A stretch of DNA of 64,000 nucleotides from the NCBI GenBank assembly GCA_902781315.1, contig CACZIT010000004.1:1-64000 (forward strand). Direction: 5' to 3'. Both the position numbers and the translations under genes were made by a program. The notes beneath the pieces are model-generated. The model was not told where the DNA came from. It saw nothing but the letters and a program-made list of their open reading frames with translations, and did not search any database. This DNA comes from an uncultured Prevotellaceae bacterium. GTDB taxonomy: Bacteria; Bacteroidota; Bacteroidia; Bacteroidales; Bacteroidaceae. Positions 7,625 to 17,888 of the stretch are shown piece after piece (the first letter of the stretch is position 1; each line of letters begins with the position of its first letter).

Positions 7625-10330
7625 TCAGAGTTTGCTGCTTACCTTCACAATTTGTTCGCCAAGGCCAATGGTATAGCCTTCGGACGAGAATACCACGCGG
7701 TTGAAGGTGTCTGCAATGATGAATAGCGGCAGTTGACCACCGTTTTGCAGTTTCATTTGGGCAGCAATCTGTTTGCGTATGCTGCCATCCCTGTCAATGC
7801 CGTAAACGGTGTTCTTTGGCATCTGCCCATAGTCTTCACGTGCAAACTGGCGGGCATCGCTCTCGCTTTCGAAAAGCAACACTAATGGGCGTCCCCATTT
7901 GTCGAGGTCGGCTTTGGCCCTGGCAATATCGCGGAGAGCATGGTTGGTGGGTTCCTGACCTACACCAAGTACACCAACAACGAAATAGCCACGACCCGTC
8001 TGTGAGAGTATGCTCACGGGGTCAGCACCAGCCTTCACCTCTTTGTTGCCATTCTTCATGAAGTCGGGCAGCAACGTGAAGCGGGATTCCGAATCAAATG
8101 ATCCGATGACACTTACCTCATGATCGCTTTGGCGCAAGAGTATGGGTAACGTTGTGGTCTCACCTGCCTTGACATGGAAGAGGCGGTTGCTGGCCAACAC
8201 ACTGCCGTTTGCCATTCGCATGCCCGTAGTAAGCATATAGGTGCCCTCATCGAGTTTAGTGCCATTTTCGAAAGTGTTTTTCCAACTTGTTCCACCACCC
8301 ATGTCTACCTGGCCTTCGTCAAAATTCAGCAGCTTTGTGGTACCGTTGTCTAAAACCTGCGTGATGCTGAAGTGACTGTAATACTTCGGATCGTCAAGCA
8401 GTTTCGTTGGCTCGTACGTGAGTTTCAGTATACCAGTGGGAGCGCTGGTTTGCTCTGTAGCCTCGAAGTCTACGTCTGTCCATTCATTGCTTCCGGCAAC
8501 TTTATATTGTACTTTGCTCGTGACCACGTCTTTTTGTGCTTCTATGCCCAACGAACGGGCCATGCTCACAAAGAAAATATCGCGCGAACGGGTGTCGGTC
8601 ATGCGGCTACGCCATACGCCCAGTGGGGTTTGTGCGATGCGCAACGTCTTCTGGTCGGGATAGATATGAATGTTCTGCTGTGTCCATTTTACCAGAAGAG
8701 AGGGATCCCGTTTGAAATCTTTACCACTGACTCGCGTGCCATCGTTCAAGGTCCATACGCTGTCGGCCATTGCTTGTTGGAAAATGCGCTTGTAGGGGAG
8801 GATGATCATCTCGCTCTCCACACGTGGACAAAGTTGGTCGCTTTCTGCATAGTAATTGTCGTCCAGGATGTCGGCCGTGATGTCGCGAAGGTCTTTGTCG
8901 CTGAGCGAACGCAGAAGGGCCAATGCCCGTTTCGAATCATCAGCATGGTTGAAGAGGAAAGTGGAGATGGTCTGCCAGTTGCCACGCGACTTTACGAGCA
9001 AGTCGGCAGCCTCAGGATAGATGCGCTTGGCTTCCTCTGCATTCAGGAATGTAGCCTCATAAGCCTTGCGGAGCGAATCCTCATAGGCAAAACGTATCTT
9101 GTTCTGCTTTGTCAATTCTTCTGCCACAGGAGGTAGCAGTGCATGTTCGGCAGGAGGCACGATGTCCAGAGCAACGGCTTCAAGGTCTTTCCGAGAAAGT
9201 GATTGGTTGTTTTTGTTCAGACGAATCGTTATTTGTTTATCTTTTCCGAACGAGGCCTTGGCATAGCCGTACCATCCATCCTTCGAAGCCCAGACAAGCA
9301 TGTCGCCACGGCCTGCTGTCAGGAATGTCTGACCTTTCTTGTCGGTATATTTTGTAACGGCACTGTAGAACTCGGCGTAGTTGTAGATTTTGAAGTCTAC
9401 GCGTGCACCGCTGACAGCACGTCCCTTCCGGTCGACGATGCGGAAATCTGTGCGGCCTGTCGATCCGTAGTTGTCAATAAGATTGATTTCCGTGAAGTTG
9501 CTGGTGCGCAGCATCACCTCTTCCGGGCCGTTGTAGTCGCCGAAAGCACGAGTATGCATCAGCAATGCTCTTGAAGCAGGAGCGTTGAACCACCCCAGGT
9601 TCAGTACCGGTTCAGGTTCACAGGCACCAAGGAAATACCATTCGCCGTCGGCCCAGGCTTCCACCCAAGCATGGTTGTCGTCGGTGTGTGCCCATCGGGG
9701 AGTATAGACCTGTCGGGCGGGAATGCCAACCGAGCGCAGTGCGGTCACGGTGAAAGTTGATTCCTCTCCACAGCGGCCAATGGCTGTTTTCACGCAAGCC
9801 AGAGGCGACAGTGTGCGGGCATCACTTGGCTGATAGGTGACGTGCTCGTGGCACCAATGGTTGACTTCCAGAATAGCATCCTTCATGTCCATTCCTTTCA
9901 CTCGTTCCTTCAGGTCCTTAAAGAACACGAGTCGGGCCTCGTCGAGCGCTTCGTTGTTGACGCGTTGAGGCAGCACGAAGTGGCGGAAAAGCAATTCTGG
10001 CACCTTTTCTCCCCATGCCATCTGCTTCTGGGCCTCAAAGGCTGCCCGAACGTTGGCAAGATGGTAGGCTGTCTGGTAGTCGGTAATGTCGGCCAAAGGC
10101 ATGTAAGCATATAGGAAATGCAGTGCCTCCAGTTCTTTGGAAGTCAGTTTCTGGCCTTGCAAATCAAAGAATTGGCTACCGACCAACTGCATTTTCTCCT
10201 GAAAGGCTGTTTCTACCTTTTGCCTGAATTCTGCATCGCTGATGAAGTGGCTATCATCGGTAGCAGATTGTGCCCATACACCAAGTCCACATATAAATGT
10301 AGCACATATTGTTAAGAAAAACTTCTTCAT
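7625..10330 (-). CDS. Secreted transglutaminase-like protein with thioredoxin-like C-terminus
   Basis: A 901-residue protein with a Sec signal peptide (MKKFFLTICATFICGLGVWAQ). A transglutaminase-like core follows: nucleophile Cys 187 in GRCGEEST and His 220 in DDNHAWVE. The place of the usual catalytic Asp reads GACEPEP, so Glu 238 may stand in. Downstream are a long beta-rich middle part and a final 130 or so residues (GYFVVGVLGVGQEPTNHAL ... PLFIIADTFNRVVFSSEGYTIGLG) that look like a thioredoxin/peroxiredoxin-type fold but show no CxxC. It is probably periplasmic or surface-exposed. Family knowledge suggests a peptidase or protein-crosslinking role; the substrate is unknown. It lies 64 bp downstream of the metallopeptidase gene. 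Confidence 0.8.
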   Translation of the reverse strand: MKKFFLTICATFICGLGVWAQSATDDSHFISDAEFRQKVETAFQEKMQLVGSQFFDLQGQKLTSKELEALHFLYAYMPLADITDYQTAYHLANVRAAFEAQKQMAWGEKVPELLFRHFVLPQRVNNEALDEARLVFFKDLKERVKGMDMKDAILEVNHWCHEHVTYQPSDARTLSPLACVKTAIGRCGEESTFTVTALRSVGIPARQVYTPRWAHTDDNHAWVEAWADGEWYFLGACEPEPVLNLGWFNAPASRALLMHTRAFGDYNGPEEVMLRTSNFTEINLIDNYGSTGRTDFRIVDRKGRAVSGARVDFKIYNYAEFYSAVTKYTDKKGQTFLTAGRGDMLVWASKDGWYGYAKASFGKDKQITIRLNKNNQSLSRKDLEAVALDIVPPAEHALLPPVAEELTKQNKIRFAYEDSLRKAYEATFLNAEEAKRIYPEAADLLVKSRGNWQTISTFLFNHADDSKRALALLRSLSDKDLRDITADILDDNYYAESDQLCPRVESEMIILPYKRIFQQAMADSVWTLNDGTRVSGKDFKRDPSLLVKWTQQNIHIYPDQKTLRIAQTPLGVWRSRMTDTRSRDIFFVSMARSLGIEAQKDVVTSKVQYKVAGSNEWTDVDFEATEQTSAPTGILKLTYEPTKLLDDPKYYSHFSITQVLDNGTTKLLNFDEGQVDMGGGTSWKNTFENGTKLDEGTYMLTTGMRMANGSVLASNRLFHVKAGETTTLPILLRQSDHEVSVIGSFDSESRFTLLPDFMKNGNKEVKAGADPVSILSQTGRGYFVVGVLGVGQEPTNHALRDIARAKADLDKWGRPLVLLFESESDARQFAREDYGQMPKNTVYGIDRDGSIRKQIAAQMKLQNGGQLPLFIIADTFNRVVFSSEGYTIGLGEQIVKVSSKL

Positions 10331-10394
10331 ATATAATATAATAGATTAGGTGTGGATAATAAAAAAGGGAGCAGTTGCGTGCCCCCTTGATTCT

Positions 10395-11279
10395 TTAAAG
10401 TTGACTTTCTGGAACACTAAACGTTGTCGTGTTCATGTCGCCAGTCTGGATACCCAGCTTCAGCCATCTCATGCGCTGAGCCGATGTGCCGTGGGTGAAC
10501 GACTCGGGCTGCACATAGCCTTGAGCCTTCTTCTGAAGATAGTTGTCACCAATCTTCTGGGCGCAGTCGATGGCTTCTTCCACGTCGCCTGCTTCCAGTG
10601 AGTTGTATTCTTCGTTGTCGTAGTGGGCCCATACGCCAGCATAGTAGTCGGCCAGCAACTCTAAGCGGACGCTGATCTTGTTGGCCGAAACCTTGTCGGT
10701 TTGGTTCATCTGCTGGTGAGCCTTGCCCAGAATGCCCAGCAAGTTCTCCACATGGTGACCCACCTCATGGGCAATCACGTAAGCATAGGAGAAATCACCG
10801 TCGGCACCCAGCTGCTGCTTCATGGTGGTGAAGAAGCTCAGGTCAATGTACAGTTTCTGGTCGCCAGAGCAGTAGAAAGGACCTACTGCCGACGAAGCCG
10901 TACCGCAGGCAGAATTCACGCGGTTGGTAAACAGCACCAGCGTAGGAGCCGTGTACTTGCGTCCCATCTTCTGGAATACCTCGCCCCACACATCTTCGGT
11001 GGCAGCCAGCACCTGGCGCGAGAACTTAGCCAACTCCTGCTCTTCCTCAGTGAATTCGCGCTGGCCGTCTATCTGCTCCTCCTGCACACTGCCGAGTTCG
11101 CCAAGACCGCCTTGCTGGATCACGTTTCCTACTACATCGCCCAGATTGCCTCCACTCAAAAGCGTGAAAAGGGCAATCATGATGATGCCACCCAGACCGC
11201 CAATACCAGCCTTAGCTGCGGTTGACATACCACGGCGATCTTCAACATTCTGACTTTCTCTTCTTCCGTCTAATCTCAT
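10395..11279 (-). CDS. YpfJ-type neutral zinc metallopeptidase
   Basis: A 294-residue protein starting MRLDGRRESQNVEDRRG, the usual start of the YpfJ/KPN_02809 family (PF04228). It has one transmembrane segment near residues 22-42 (glycine-rich IGGLGGIIMIALFTLLSGG) and the zinc motif HEVGHH near residue 175 in VIAHEVGHHVENLLGI; a second part (LELLADYYAGVWAHY) holds the probable third ligand. It is predicted to be anchored in the inner membrane with its catalytic domain outside. An ATG further upstream (11354) precedes the promoter -7 box and is therefore excluded. The physiological substrate is unknown. Confidence 0.88.
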   Translation of the reverse strand: MRLDGRRESQNVEDRRGMSTAAKAGIGGLGGIIMIALFTLLSGGNLGDVVGNVIQQGGLGELGSVQEEQIDGQREFTEEEQELAKFSRQVLAATEDVWGEVFQKMGRKYTAPTLVLFTNRVNSACGTASSAVGPFYCSGDQKLYIDLSFFTTMKQQLGADGDFSYAYVIAHEVGHHVENLLGILGKAHQQMNQTDKVSANKISVRLELLADYYAGVWAHYDNEEYNSLEAGDVEEAIDCAQKIGDNYLQKKAQGYVQPESFTHGTSAQRMRWLKLGIQTGDMNTTTFSVPESQL

Positions 11280-11313
11280 GTTGTTTTTTTTGTTTAAGTT
11301 AATTGTTTGTGTG

Positions 11314-11321
11314 CAAAGATA
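11314..11321 (-). promoter_or_regulatory. Metallopeptidase promoter, -7 box
   Basis: TATCTTTG on the minus strand, 34 nt upstream of the chosen start. The stretch 11322-11521 beyond it holds no other recognisable feature. Confidence 0.65.
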
Positions 11322-11521
11322 GTAATTTCTTTTTTTCCCACCAAACATTTGCACTAAGATTCATTCTTTGGAATGGTTAACAGAGGTTAAATAGAAAAGA
11401 AGACGCACTTAGCTTTGGATGAAGACAATAGAGTAATGAGAGCAAAATCAGTTGATTTACTCACCAATTTAAGTTAATTTGGTTGACAAAATAACTCAAT
11501 TTGCAAATTTAGAGCATGCGG

Positions 11522-12019
11522 TTACTGGGGGCTTGCTGCTTCTTTCGTCAGGAGTTTCAAGGGGAGCACTTTCGGCAGCTTCAGCCATTTACTCTTCACG
11601 ACGATGCGCAGCGGACTGCCTTCCAGCTGACGTAATTGGTAGGAACCATCCTGCAACAGGGTGAGCATGGCCAGAAGGTCCTCGCTACCATAATCGTTGA
11701 TGATTTCGAGGCGTGCGTTATGGTCGTCAATTTTTTCCACTGCCGTAACCAGCCACTTGCGAGGATCGCGTTTGGCTCCTATGTAGCCGTTGATAGCTCC
11801 AAATATTTCCTGGTCGGGAACGGTAATGGTTTGGTCGTCGAGGTCAATGTCGAGCCATACTTGATACTCGTCGTTCACAAGGTGAAGAGGAGCAGGCGAG
11901 GCCTTCGTTTCTTCTTGAGGAAGGCGTGATGTGGCTACTTCCGTTTGGGCTTGCGTGGCAACAGAAGTTAAGGCGAAAACCGCTGCCATCAGTGAGGATA
12001 TCAGGTGGTGACGTTTCAT
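11522..12019 (-). CDS. Small secreted protein of unknown family
   Basis: A 165-residue protein with a clear signal peptide (MKRHHLISSLMAAVFALTSVATQAQ). The mature part has alternating hydrophobic/charged strands (YQVWLDIDLDDQTITV, NARLEIINDYGSEDLLAMLTL, LRIVVKSKWLKLPKVLPLKL), suggesting a small beta-rich fold. I do not recognise a family. It has its own promoter and is not obviously linked to its neighbours. It is likely periplasmic. Confidence 0.7.
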   Translation of the reverse strand: MKRHHLISSLMAAVFALTSVATQAQTEVATSRLPQEETKASPAPLHLVNDEYQVWLDIDLDDQTITVPDQEIFGAINGYIGAKRDPRKWLVTAVEKIDDHNARLEIINDYGSEDLLAMLTLLQDGSYQLRQLEGSPLRIVVKSKWLKLPKVLPLKLLTKEAASPQ

Positions 12020-12047
12020 TGTTTTTTATTTCCTTTCTATTTTTGCG

Positions 12048-12055
12048 CAAAGTTA
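12048..12055 (-). promoter_or_regulatory. -7 box of the small secreted gene
   Basis: TAACTTTG on the minus strand, 28 nt upstream of the ATG. A plus-strand TATTTTTG (12038-12045) abuts it, making a near-palindromic back-to-back pair. Confidence 0.6.
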
Positions 12056-12130
12056 GTTAATATAAATCAAGAAGTGCAAGATTTTGGCATTTTTTATTGT
12101 GTTGAGGCCTAAAGTTTAAGATTTTTTTAT

Positions 12131-12138
12131 TAACTTTG
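12131..12138 (+). promoter_or_regulatory. Glycogen synthase operon promoter, -7 box
   Basis: TAACTTTG 32 nt upstream of the glycogen synthase start; the -33 region (TTTA) is weak. Confidence 0.55.
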
Positions 12139-12170
12139 TGGCCTCAAATTAAGACGCGTATTAGTTTTTT

Positions 12171-13847
12171 ATGTTAAAGGACAAGTTGGTTCCCGACTAT
12201 ATATTCGAATCGAGTTGGGAAGTCTGCAATAAAGTTGGTGGTATCTACACAGTATTGTCGACACGGGCAAAAACCCTTCAGGAGGCGTTGCCCGATAGGA
12301 TTATTTTTATAGGTCCGCTTTTCGACGATGCCCCTACGACTGCTCTCAATGAGAACGCTACATTGCCATCGTGGCTCATGGCATGGCAACAGCAGGCTGC
12401 TGGTGAAGGACTCCGAGTGAAAGTTGGCCGTTGGGCCATTCCGGGCGAGCCGTTAGCCGTGTTGGTTGACTTCAAGCCTTATTTTGCTCAAAAGAATGAA
12501 CTCTACACACGCCTGTGGGAACACTTCGGCGTTGACTCGTTGCATGCCTACGGAGATTATGACGAGGCATCGATGTTCTCTTATGCAGCTGCCAAGGTTG
12601 TGGAGAGCGTTTACTCCCAATTGTCCACTCCCGAATCGGAACCGAAAGTCATCTATCACGGCAACGAATGGATGACAGGTCTCGGCCTGCTTTATTTACG
12701 CTATGCGTTGCCTCAAGTTGCCACGGTCTTTACGACTCATGCCACTAGTATCGGTCGTTCTATTGCCGGCAACAACAAGCCCCTTTATGACTATCTCTTT
12801 GCTTACAACGGCACGCAGATGGCTGGAGAGTTGAACGTGGAGAGCAAGCATTCCATTGAGCGCCAAACAGCTCACAACGTCGATTGTTTTACTACCGTGA
12901 GTGATATCACAGCGCGCGAGTGTTTGGAGCTTCTTGATAAGCCTGTAGATGTGGTGTTGCCCAATGGCTTCGAAGATAATTTTGTGCCACGTGGCGCAAC
13001 GTTTACTCGGAAACGCAAGGCCGCACGACGTCGTTTGCTCAATGTTGCTAATGCGCTGATGGGCACAGATTTAGACGATGATACCTTGATTGTTTCTACA
13101 AGTGGACGCTATGAGTTCCGCAATAAGGGTATTGATGTCTTTATTGAAGCCATGAATCGTCTGTTGCGCGACCGCAACCTGAAGAAGACGGTGCTGGCCT
13201 TCATCGTCGTGCCTGGTTGGGTAGGCGAGCCCCGTCAGGATCTTGTAGAAAGAATGAAGAAAGGGGAGAAGGAGCACGAACCATTGGAGGTGCCGATGAT
13301 TACCCACTGGCTTCATAACATGGGACACGATAACGTGCTGAACATGATGAAGTTCTACGACATGCACAATCGTAAGGACGACCGCGTGAAGCTCATTTTC
13401 CTGCCTTGCTATCTGACTGGCAACGACGGAGTGGTCAATATGACCTACTACGACGTGGTGTTGGGCAACGATCTCTGCATCTATCCGTCCTACTATGAGC
13501 CTTGGGGATACACACCGCTGGAGGCAGTAGCCTTCCACGTGCCCTGTATTACTACAGACCTGGCAGGCTTCGGTATGTGGGCAAACAAGGTGATTGGGCA
13601 CGAAGGCCAGATAAGCGATGGCGTGAAGGTGATTCACCGTACAGACTATAATTACTCCGAGGTGGCTGACATTATCAAGGATACTGTTTCAGAGTATTCT
13701 GCTATGACGGCCGACGAGGTAAAGGCTGCTCGCAAACATGCTGAGCAACTCTCGAAGAAGGCACTGTGGAAGCACTTTATCGAGTACTACTACACGGCCT
13801 ACGACGTAGCACTTCGAGCTGCAGAAAAAAGAAAAACCGTAAAATAG
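12171..13847 (+). CDS. Glycogen synthase, GT3-like
   Basis: Adds glucose from a nucleotide sugar to growing alpha-1,4-glucan in the cytoplasm. The 558-residue protein begins with SSWEVCNKVGGIYTVLSTRA, the glucan-synthase glycine-rich loop in the form found in eukaryotic-type (GT3) enzymes. It has VIYHGNEWMTGLGLLYL near residue 162, FTTHATSIGRS near 190 and the C-terminal donor-binding motif YYEPWGYTPLEA near 442. GT3 enzymes usually use UDP-glucose rather than ADP-glucose, which fits the absence of a glgC nearby. The gene is followed after 12 nt by the phosphorylase gene, so synthesis and breakdown of glycogen are encoded together. Confidence 0.9.
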   Translation: MLKDKLVPDYIFESSWEVCNKVGGIYTVLSTRAKTLQEALPDRIIFIGPLFDDAPTTALNENATLPSWLMAWQQQAAGEGLRVKVGRWAIPGEPLAVLVDFKPYFAQKNELYTRLWEHFGVDSLHAYGDYDEASMFSYAAAKVVESVYSQLSTPESEPKVIYHGNEWMTGLGLLYLRYALPQVATVFTTHATSIGRSIAGNNKPLYDYLFAYNGTQMAGELNVESKHSIERQTAHNVDCFTTVSDITARECLELLDKPVDVVLPNGFEDNFVPRGATFTRKRKAARRRLLNVANALMGTDLDDDTLIVSTSGRYEFRNKGIDVFIEAMNRLLRDRNLKKTVLAFIVVPGWVGEPRQDLVERMKKGEKEHEPLEVPMITHWLHNMGHDNVLNMMKFYDMHNRKDDRVKLIFLPCYLTGNDGVVNMTYYDVVLGNDLCIYPSYYEPWGYTPLEAVAFHVPCITTDLAGFGMWANKVIGHEGQISDGVKVIHRTDYNYSEVADIIKDTVSEYSAMTADEVKAARKHAEQLSKKALWKHFIEYYYTAYDVALRAAEKRKTVK

Positions 13848-13859
13848 TAAATAAACATT

Positions 13860-16424
13860 ATGAAGATTAAAGCTGATTACACCAGTGCTCCCGTATGGAG
13901 GGAGCTTTCCGTAAAGTCAAGTCTGCCAGAGCAACTGAAACCTCTGGACGAGATTGCTCACAACTTGTGGTGGGTTTGGAACTATGAGGCCCGCGATTTG
14001 TTCCGCGACCTTGATCCTGAACTCTACCACGACGTGCGTCACAACCCCGTGCTGCTTCTGGAGCGACTCAGTTTCGCCCGCAAGGAGCAAATAGTGCAAG
14101 ACAAGGCACTGATGAAGCGCATCAAGAATGTTTATGAGCAGTTCCGCGCCTATATGGATGTGGAACCTGATCATAGCCGTCCTTCCGTGGCCTACTTCTG
14201 CATGGAGTATGGTATGCACTCGGCCCTGAAAATCTATTCAGGTGGTCTTGGCATGCTCGCTGGCGACTATGTGAAGGAAGCGTCAGACTCTAACGTTGAT
14301 ATGTGTGCCGTCGGTTTCATGTATCGCTTCGGCTATTTTACCCAGAGCCTTTCGATGGACGGTCAGCAGATTGCCAAATACGAGTCGCAGGACTTCCACT
14401 CTCTGCCCGTTGAGCGTCAGCTTGATGCCGACGGCACTCCACTTGTTATTGATGTGCCCTATACTAATTATATGGTGCACGCATACGTGTGGCGCGTGAA
14501 TGTGGGTCGTGTGAAACTCTATCTGCTTGATACTGACAACGAACTCAATTCCGAGTTTGACAAGCCTATTACTCACTCGCTTTATGGTGGCGACTGGGAG
14601 AATCGTCTGAAGCAAGAGATTCTGCTGGGTATTGGTGGTATGCAGCTGCTGAAGAAGCTCGGCATCAAGAAGGACGTTTATCATTGCAACGAGGGCCATG
14701 CCGCTCTTTGCAACCTGCAGCGTCTCTGCGACTATATTCAGGAAGGACTGACCTTCAATCAGGCACTCGAATTGGTGCGTGCCAGCGGTCTTTATACAGT
14801 ACACACGCCTGTGCCTGCCGGTCACGACTATTTCGACGAAGGACTCTTCGGCAAGTATATGGGTGGCTATCCGCAGATGCTTGGCATCACTTGGGATGAA
14901 TTCATTGGCATGGGTCGTACCAATCCTGATGACAAGTCTGAAAAGTTCTGCATGTCGACATTCGCTTGCAACACTTGCCAGGAGGTGAATGGTGTTTCGA
15001 AGCTTCATGGTTGGGTGTCGCAGAAGATGTTTGCTCCCATCTGGAAGGGCTACTTCCCTGAAGAAAACCATGTGGGTTATGTCACCAATGGTGTTCACTT
15101 CCCGACTTGGGCCGCCACCGAGTGGCGTAAACTTTATGCCAAGTACTTCGATGAGTCCTTCATGAGTGACCAGTCGAACCAGAAGATTTGGGAGGCTATT
15201 TACAATTGTCCCGATGATGAAATCTGGGCAACTCGCATGGCGCTGAAGAAGAAACTGTTCGCCTACATTAAGGAGCAGTTCCGCGAGACTTGGCTGAAGA
15301 ACCAGGGCGATCCCTCGCGCGTGGTAAGCCTGCTGGAGAAAATGAACCCCAATGCACTGGTTATTGGCTTCTGCCGTCGCTTCGCTACTTACAAGCGTGC
15401 ACATCTGCTCTTCACTGACGTCGATCGTCTGTCTAAGATTGTGAACAATCCTGAGCACCCCGTGATTTTCCTCTTTGCTGGTAAGGCTCATCCTGCTGAT
15501 GGTGCTGGCCAGGGACTGATCAAGAAAATCTACGAAATTTCTCAGCGTCCTGAGTTCCTCGGAAAAATCATCTTCCTTGAGGACTACGACTTCCTGCTGG
15601 CTCGCCGCCTTGTTTCGGGTGTTGACATTTGGATGAATACTCCTACACGTCCTCTTGAGGCCAGCGGTACCAGTGGTGAGAAGGCTGAGATGAACGGTGT
15701 TGTCAATCTCTCTGTGCTTGATGGATGGTGGCTTGAGGGCTACCGCGAAGGTGCTGGCTGGGCGCTCACCGAGAAGCGCACTTATCAGAATCAGGGCTAT
15801 CAGGATGCACTCGATGCTGCCACTATCTATGGTCTGCTTGAGAACGAAATCATTCCGCTCTACTACAAGAAGAACAAGAAGGGCTACTCAGAAGGTTGGG
15901 TGAAAGTAATCAAGAACTCTATCGCTCAGATTGCCCCGCACTATACGATGAAGCGTCAGCTCGATGACTATTATTCGAAGTTCTACTGTAAGGAAGCAAA
16001 GCGTTTCAAGGAAATTGCTGCCAACAACTATCGCCTTGCCAAGGACATTGCTCAGTGGAAGGAGACGGTTGCCGAGCGTTGGGACGCCATCAACGTGCTA
16101 AGTGCTGAGTGGGAGGTTCCTGCATCTGGTGCAGAGACTGGTAAGCAGTATAAGTTGCGCTATGTCGTCAATGAGCAAGGTCTTGATGATGCTGTTGGCA
16201 TGGAACTCGTCAACATTCGCACTGATAAGAATGGTGAGGAGCATGTCTTCTCTAAGGTTGGACTGAATGTGGTCGGACGTGAAGGCAACAACTATATCTT
16301 CGAAGGCATGATGGAGCCGGACAATGCTGGTATCTTCAAGAGTGCCGTTCGTATGTATCCTAAGAACGATCTGCTGCCTCATCGTCAGGACTTCAGCTAT
16401 GTGAAGTGGGTAGAGCTTCCTTAA
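13860..16424 (+). CDS. glgP: Alpha-glucan phosphorylase (GT35)
   Basis: Releases glucose-1-phosphate from glycogen or maltodextrin, using pyridoxal phosphate. The 854-residue protein has the N-terminal DUF3417 segment ([23 protein letters not shown], residues 25-50) of the phosphorylase subfamily found in many bacteria, followed by [26 protein letters not shown] (about 107-132). Further on come [16 protein letters not shown] near 500 and the cofactor-binding stretch [15 protein letters not shown] near 600, whose Lys is the expected Schiff-base residue. The last 120 or so residues form an extra C-terminal domain. It is co-transcribed with glycogen synthase and ends at a bidirectional terminator. 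Confidence 0.93.
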   Translation: MKIKADYTSAPVWRELSVKSSLPEQLKPLDEIAHNLWWVWNYEARDLFRDLDPELYHDVRHNPVLLLERLSFARKEQIVQDKALMKRIKNVYEQFRAYMDVEPDHSRPSVAYFCMEYGMHSALKIYSGGLGMLAGDYVKEASDSNVDMCAVGFMYRFGYFTQSLSMDGQQIAKYESQDFHSLPVERQLDADGTPLVIDVPYTNYMVHAYVWRVNVGRVKLYLLDTDNELNSEFDKPITHSLYGGDWENRLKQEILLGIGGMQLLKKLGIKKDVYHCNEGHAALCNLQRLCDYIQEGLTFNQALELVRASGLYTVHTPVPAGHDYFDEGLFGKYMGGYPQMLGITWDEFIGMGRTNPDDKSEKFCMSTFACNTCQEVNGVSKLHGWVSQKMFAPIWKGYFPEENHVGYVTNGVHFPTWAATEWRKLYAKYFDESFMSDQSNQKIWEAIYNCPDDEIWATRMALKKKLFAYIKEQFRETWLKNQGDPSRVVSLLEKMNPNALVIGFCRRFATYKRAHLLFTDVDRLSKIVNNPEHPVIFLFAGKAHPADGAGQGLIKKIYEISQRPEFLGKIIFLEDYDFLLARRLVSGVDIWMNTPTRPLEASGTSGEKAEMNGVVNLSVLDGWWLEGYREGAGWALTEKRTYQNQGYQDALDAATIYGLLENEIIPLYYKKNKKGYSEGWVKVIKNSIAQIAPHYTMKRQLDDYYSKFYCKEAKRFKEIAANNYRLAKDIAQWKETVAERWDAINVLSAEWEVPASGAETGKQYKLRYVVNEQGLDDAVGMELVNIRTDKNGEEHVFSKVGLNVVGREGNNYIFEGMMEPDNAGIFKSAVRMYPKNDLLPHRQDFSYVKWVELP

Positions 16425-16440
16425 TTAGGAATTGAACATA

Positions 16441-16480
16441 AAAAAACTTCCCAGGGAGAAATCCTTGGGAAGTTTTTTTA
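16441..16480. terminator. Bidirectional terminator, glgP / pgk
   Basis: A 13-bp stem (AAAAAACTTCCCA / TGGGAAGTTTTTT) lies between convergent genes, with T runs on both strands. Confidence 0.85.
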
Positions 16481-16505
16481 TGCGTTGAAATCGAAAAGGA
16501 ATCGA

Positions 16506-17756
16506 TTACTCGCCCTTGATGGCTGCAACACCGGGGAGAACCTTGCCTTCGATGGCTTCGAGCAGAGCGCCACCACCAGTAGAGATGTAGCTCACCTGGT
16601 CGGCCATGCCGAACTTGTTGATGCAGGCAACAGAGTCGCCACCACCGATGAGTGAGAAGGCACCATTGGCAGTAGCCTTGGCAATGGCGTCTGCAATAGC
16701 CTTCGAACCGCCGATAAAGTTGTCGAACTCAAACACGCCGGCAGGACCGTTCCAAAGGATGGTCTTAGCATTCTCAATGGCAGCAGCAAAAGCCTTGCGG
16801 GTCTCAGGACCAGCATCCAGACCTTCCCATCCTTCGGGAATGGCGTTGGCGGGGCACACCTGTGTGTTGGCATCGTTGGCAAACTTGTCAGCTGCGATGC
16901 AGTCGGTGCCGAGCACGAGGTTCACACCATTCTCCTTGGCTTTCTTCATCACGTCGAGAGCGACATCGAGCTTGTCGAGCTCAACGATGGAGTTGCCGAT
17001 CTCGCCACCCATGGCCTTTGCGAAGGTGTAGGTCATGCCGCCGCAGAGAATAAGGTTGTCGACCTTGCCAAGCAGGTTCTCGATGATACCGATCTTTGTG
17101 GAAACCTTTGAACCACCCATGATAGCGGTGAAAGGACGCTTGATGTTCGACAGGATGTTGTCAACAGCCTGGACTTCCTTCTCCATGAGGTAGCCCAGCA
17201 TCTTGTGGTCAGCATCGAAGTAATCGGCGATGACAGCCGTGGAAGCGTGCTTGCGGTGAGCGGTTCCGAAGGCGTCCATGACGTAGGCGTCAGCATAGGA
17301 AGCAAGTGTCTTGGCAAACTCCTTCTGGCTCTGCTTCATGGCCTTCTTAGCCTCGTCGTATTCGGGAGTACCTTTCTCAACACCCACGGGCTTGCCTTCC
17401 TCCTCAGGGTAGAAGCGGAGGTTCTCAAGCAGCAGCACTTCACCCATCTTCAGGGCAGCAGCCTGCTCCTGAGCCTTGGCGCAGTCGGGAGCAAAAGTAA
17501 CGGGAGCACCCAGAGCCTCAGCCACGGCGTCCTTGATCTGACCCAGCGAGAGCTTCGGATTCACCTTGCCTTTGGGCTTACCCATGTGGCTCATGATGAT
17601 GAGTGCACCACCATCGGCCAGCACTTTCTTCAGTGTGGGCAGGGCACCACGAATGCGGGTGTCGTCAGTGATCTTACCATTTTCATCGAGGGGCACGTTG
17701 AAGTCAACGCGCACGATTGCCTTCTTACCGGCAAAATTGAACTCATTGATTGTCAT
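16506..17756 (-). CDS. pgk: Phosphoglycerate kinase
   Basis: Glycolytic enzyme transferring phosphate from 1,3-bisphosphoglycerate to ADP. The 416-residue protein is complete: N-terminal [15 protein letters not shown] (about 10-24), SHMGKPKG near 57, [13 protein letters not shown] near 108, [11 protein letters not shown] near 162, [13 protein letters not shown] near 210 and the nucleotide-binding GGGDSVA near 372. Length and motifs are as expected. It has its own promoter at 17805 and a terminator shared with the glycogen operon; it is not grouped with other glycolytic genes here. Confidence 0.97.
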   Translation of the reverse strand: MTINEFNFAGKKAIVRVDFNVPLDENGKITDDTRIRGALPTLKKVLADGGALIIMSHMGKPKGKVNPKLSLGQIKDAVAEALGAPVTFAPDCAKAQEQAAALKMGEVLLLENLRFYPEEEGKPVGVEKGTPEYDEAKKAMKQSQKEFAKTLASYADAYVMDAFGTAHRKHASTAVIADYFDADHKMLGYLMEKEVQAVDNILSNIKRPFTAIMGGSKVSTKIGIIENLLGKVDNLILCGGMTYTFAKAMGGEIGNSIVELDKLDVALDVMKKAKENGVNLVLGTDCIAADKFANDANTQVCPANAIPEGWEGLDAGPETRKAFAAAIENAKTILWNGPAGVFEFDNFIGGSKAIADAIAKATANGAFSLIGGGDSVACINKFGMADQVSYISTGGGALLEAIEGKVLPGVAAIKGE

Positions 17757-17804
17757 ACCTATTTGAATATTAGTTTAAATAAAGAATCTTCGTCTATATC
17801 TTTG

Positions 17805-17812
17805 CAAAGTTA
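17805..17812 (-). promoter_or_regulatory. pgk promoter, -7 box
   Basis: TAACTTTG on the minus strand, about 48 nt upstream of pgk. It overlaps head-to-head with a plus-strand TATCTTTG at 17797-17804 through the shared TTTGCAAA palindrome. Confidence 0.6.
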
Positions 17813-17888
17813 CTATTTTTTGCTGACATTCTCACATTTTCATTTATTATTTAGCGTTTTTTTATGATTCGCTCGGTTAGCTGTGTTC

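Noticed and set aside
14283-15491. 402-codon open frame opposite glgP
   Set aside because: Antisense shadow; glgP is intact on the plus strand with all motifs.
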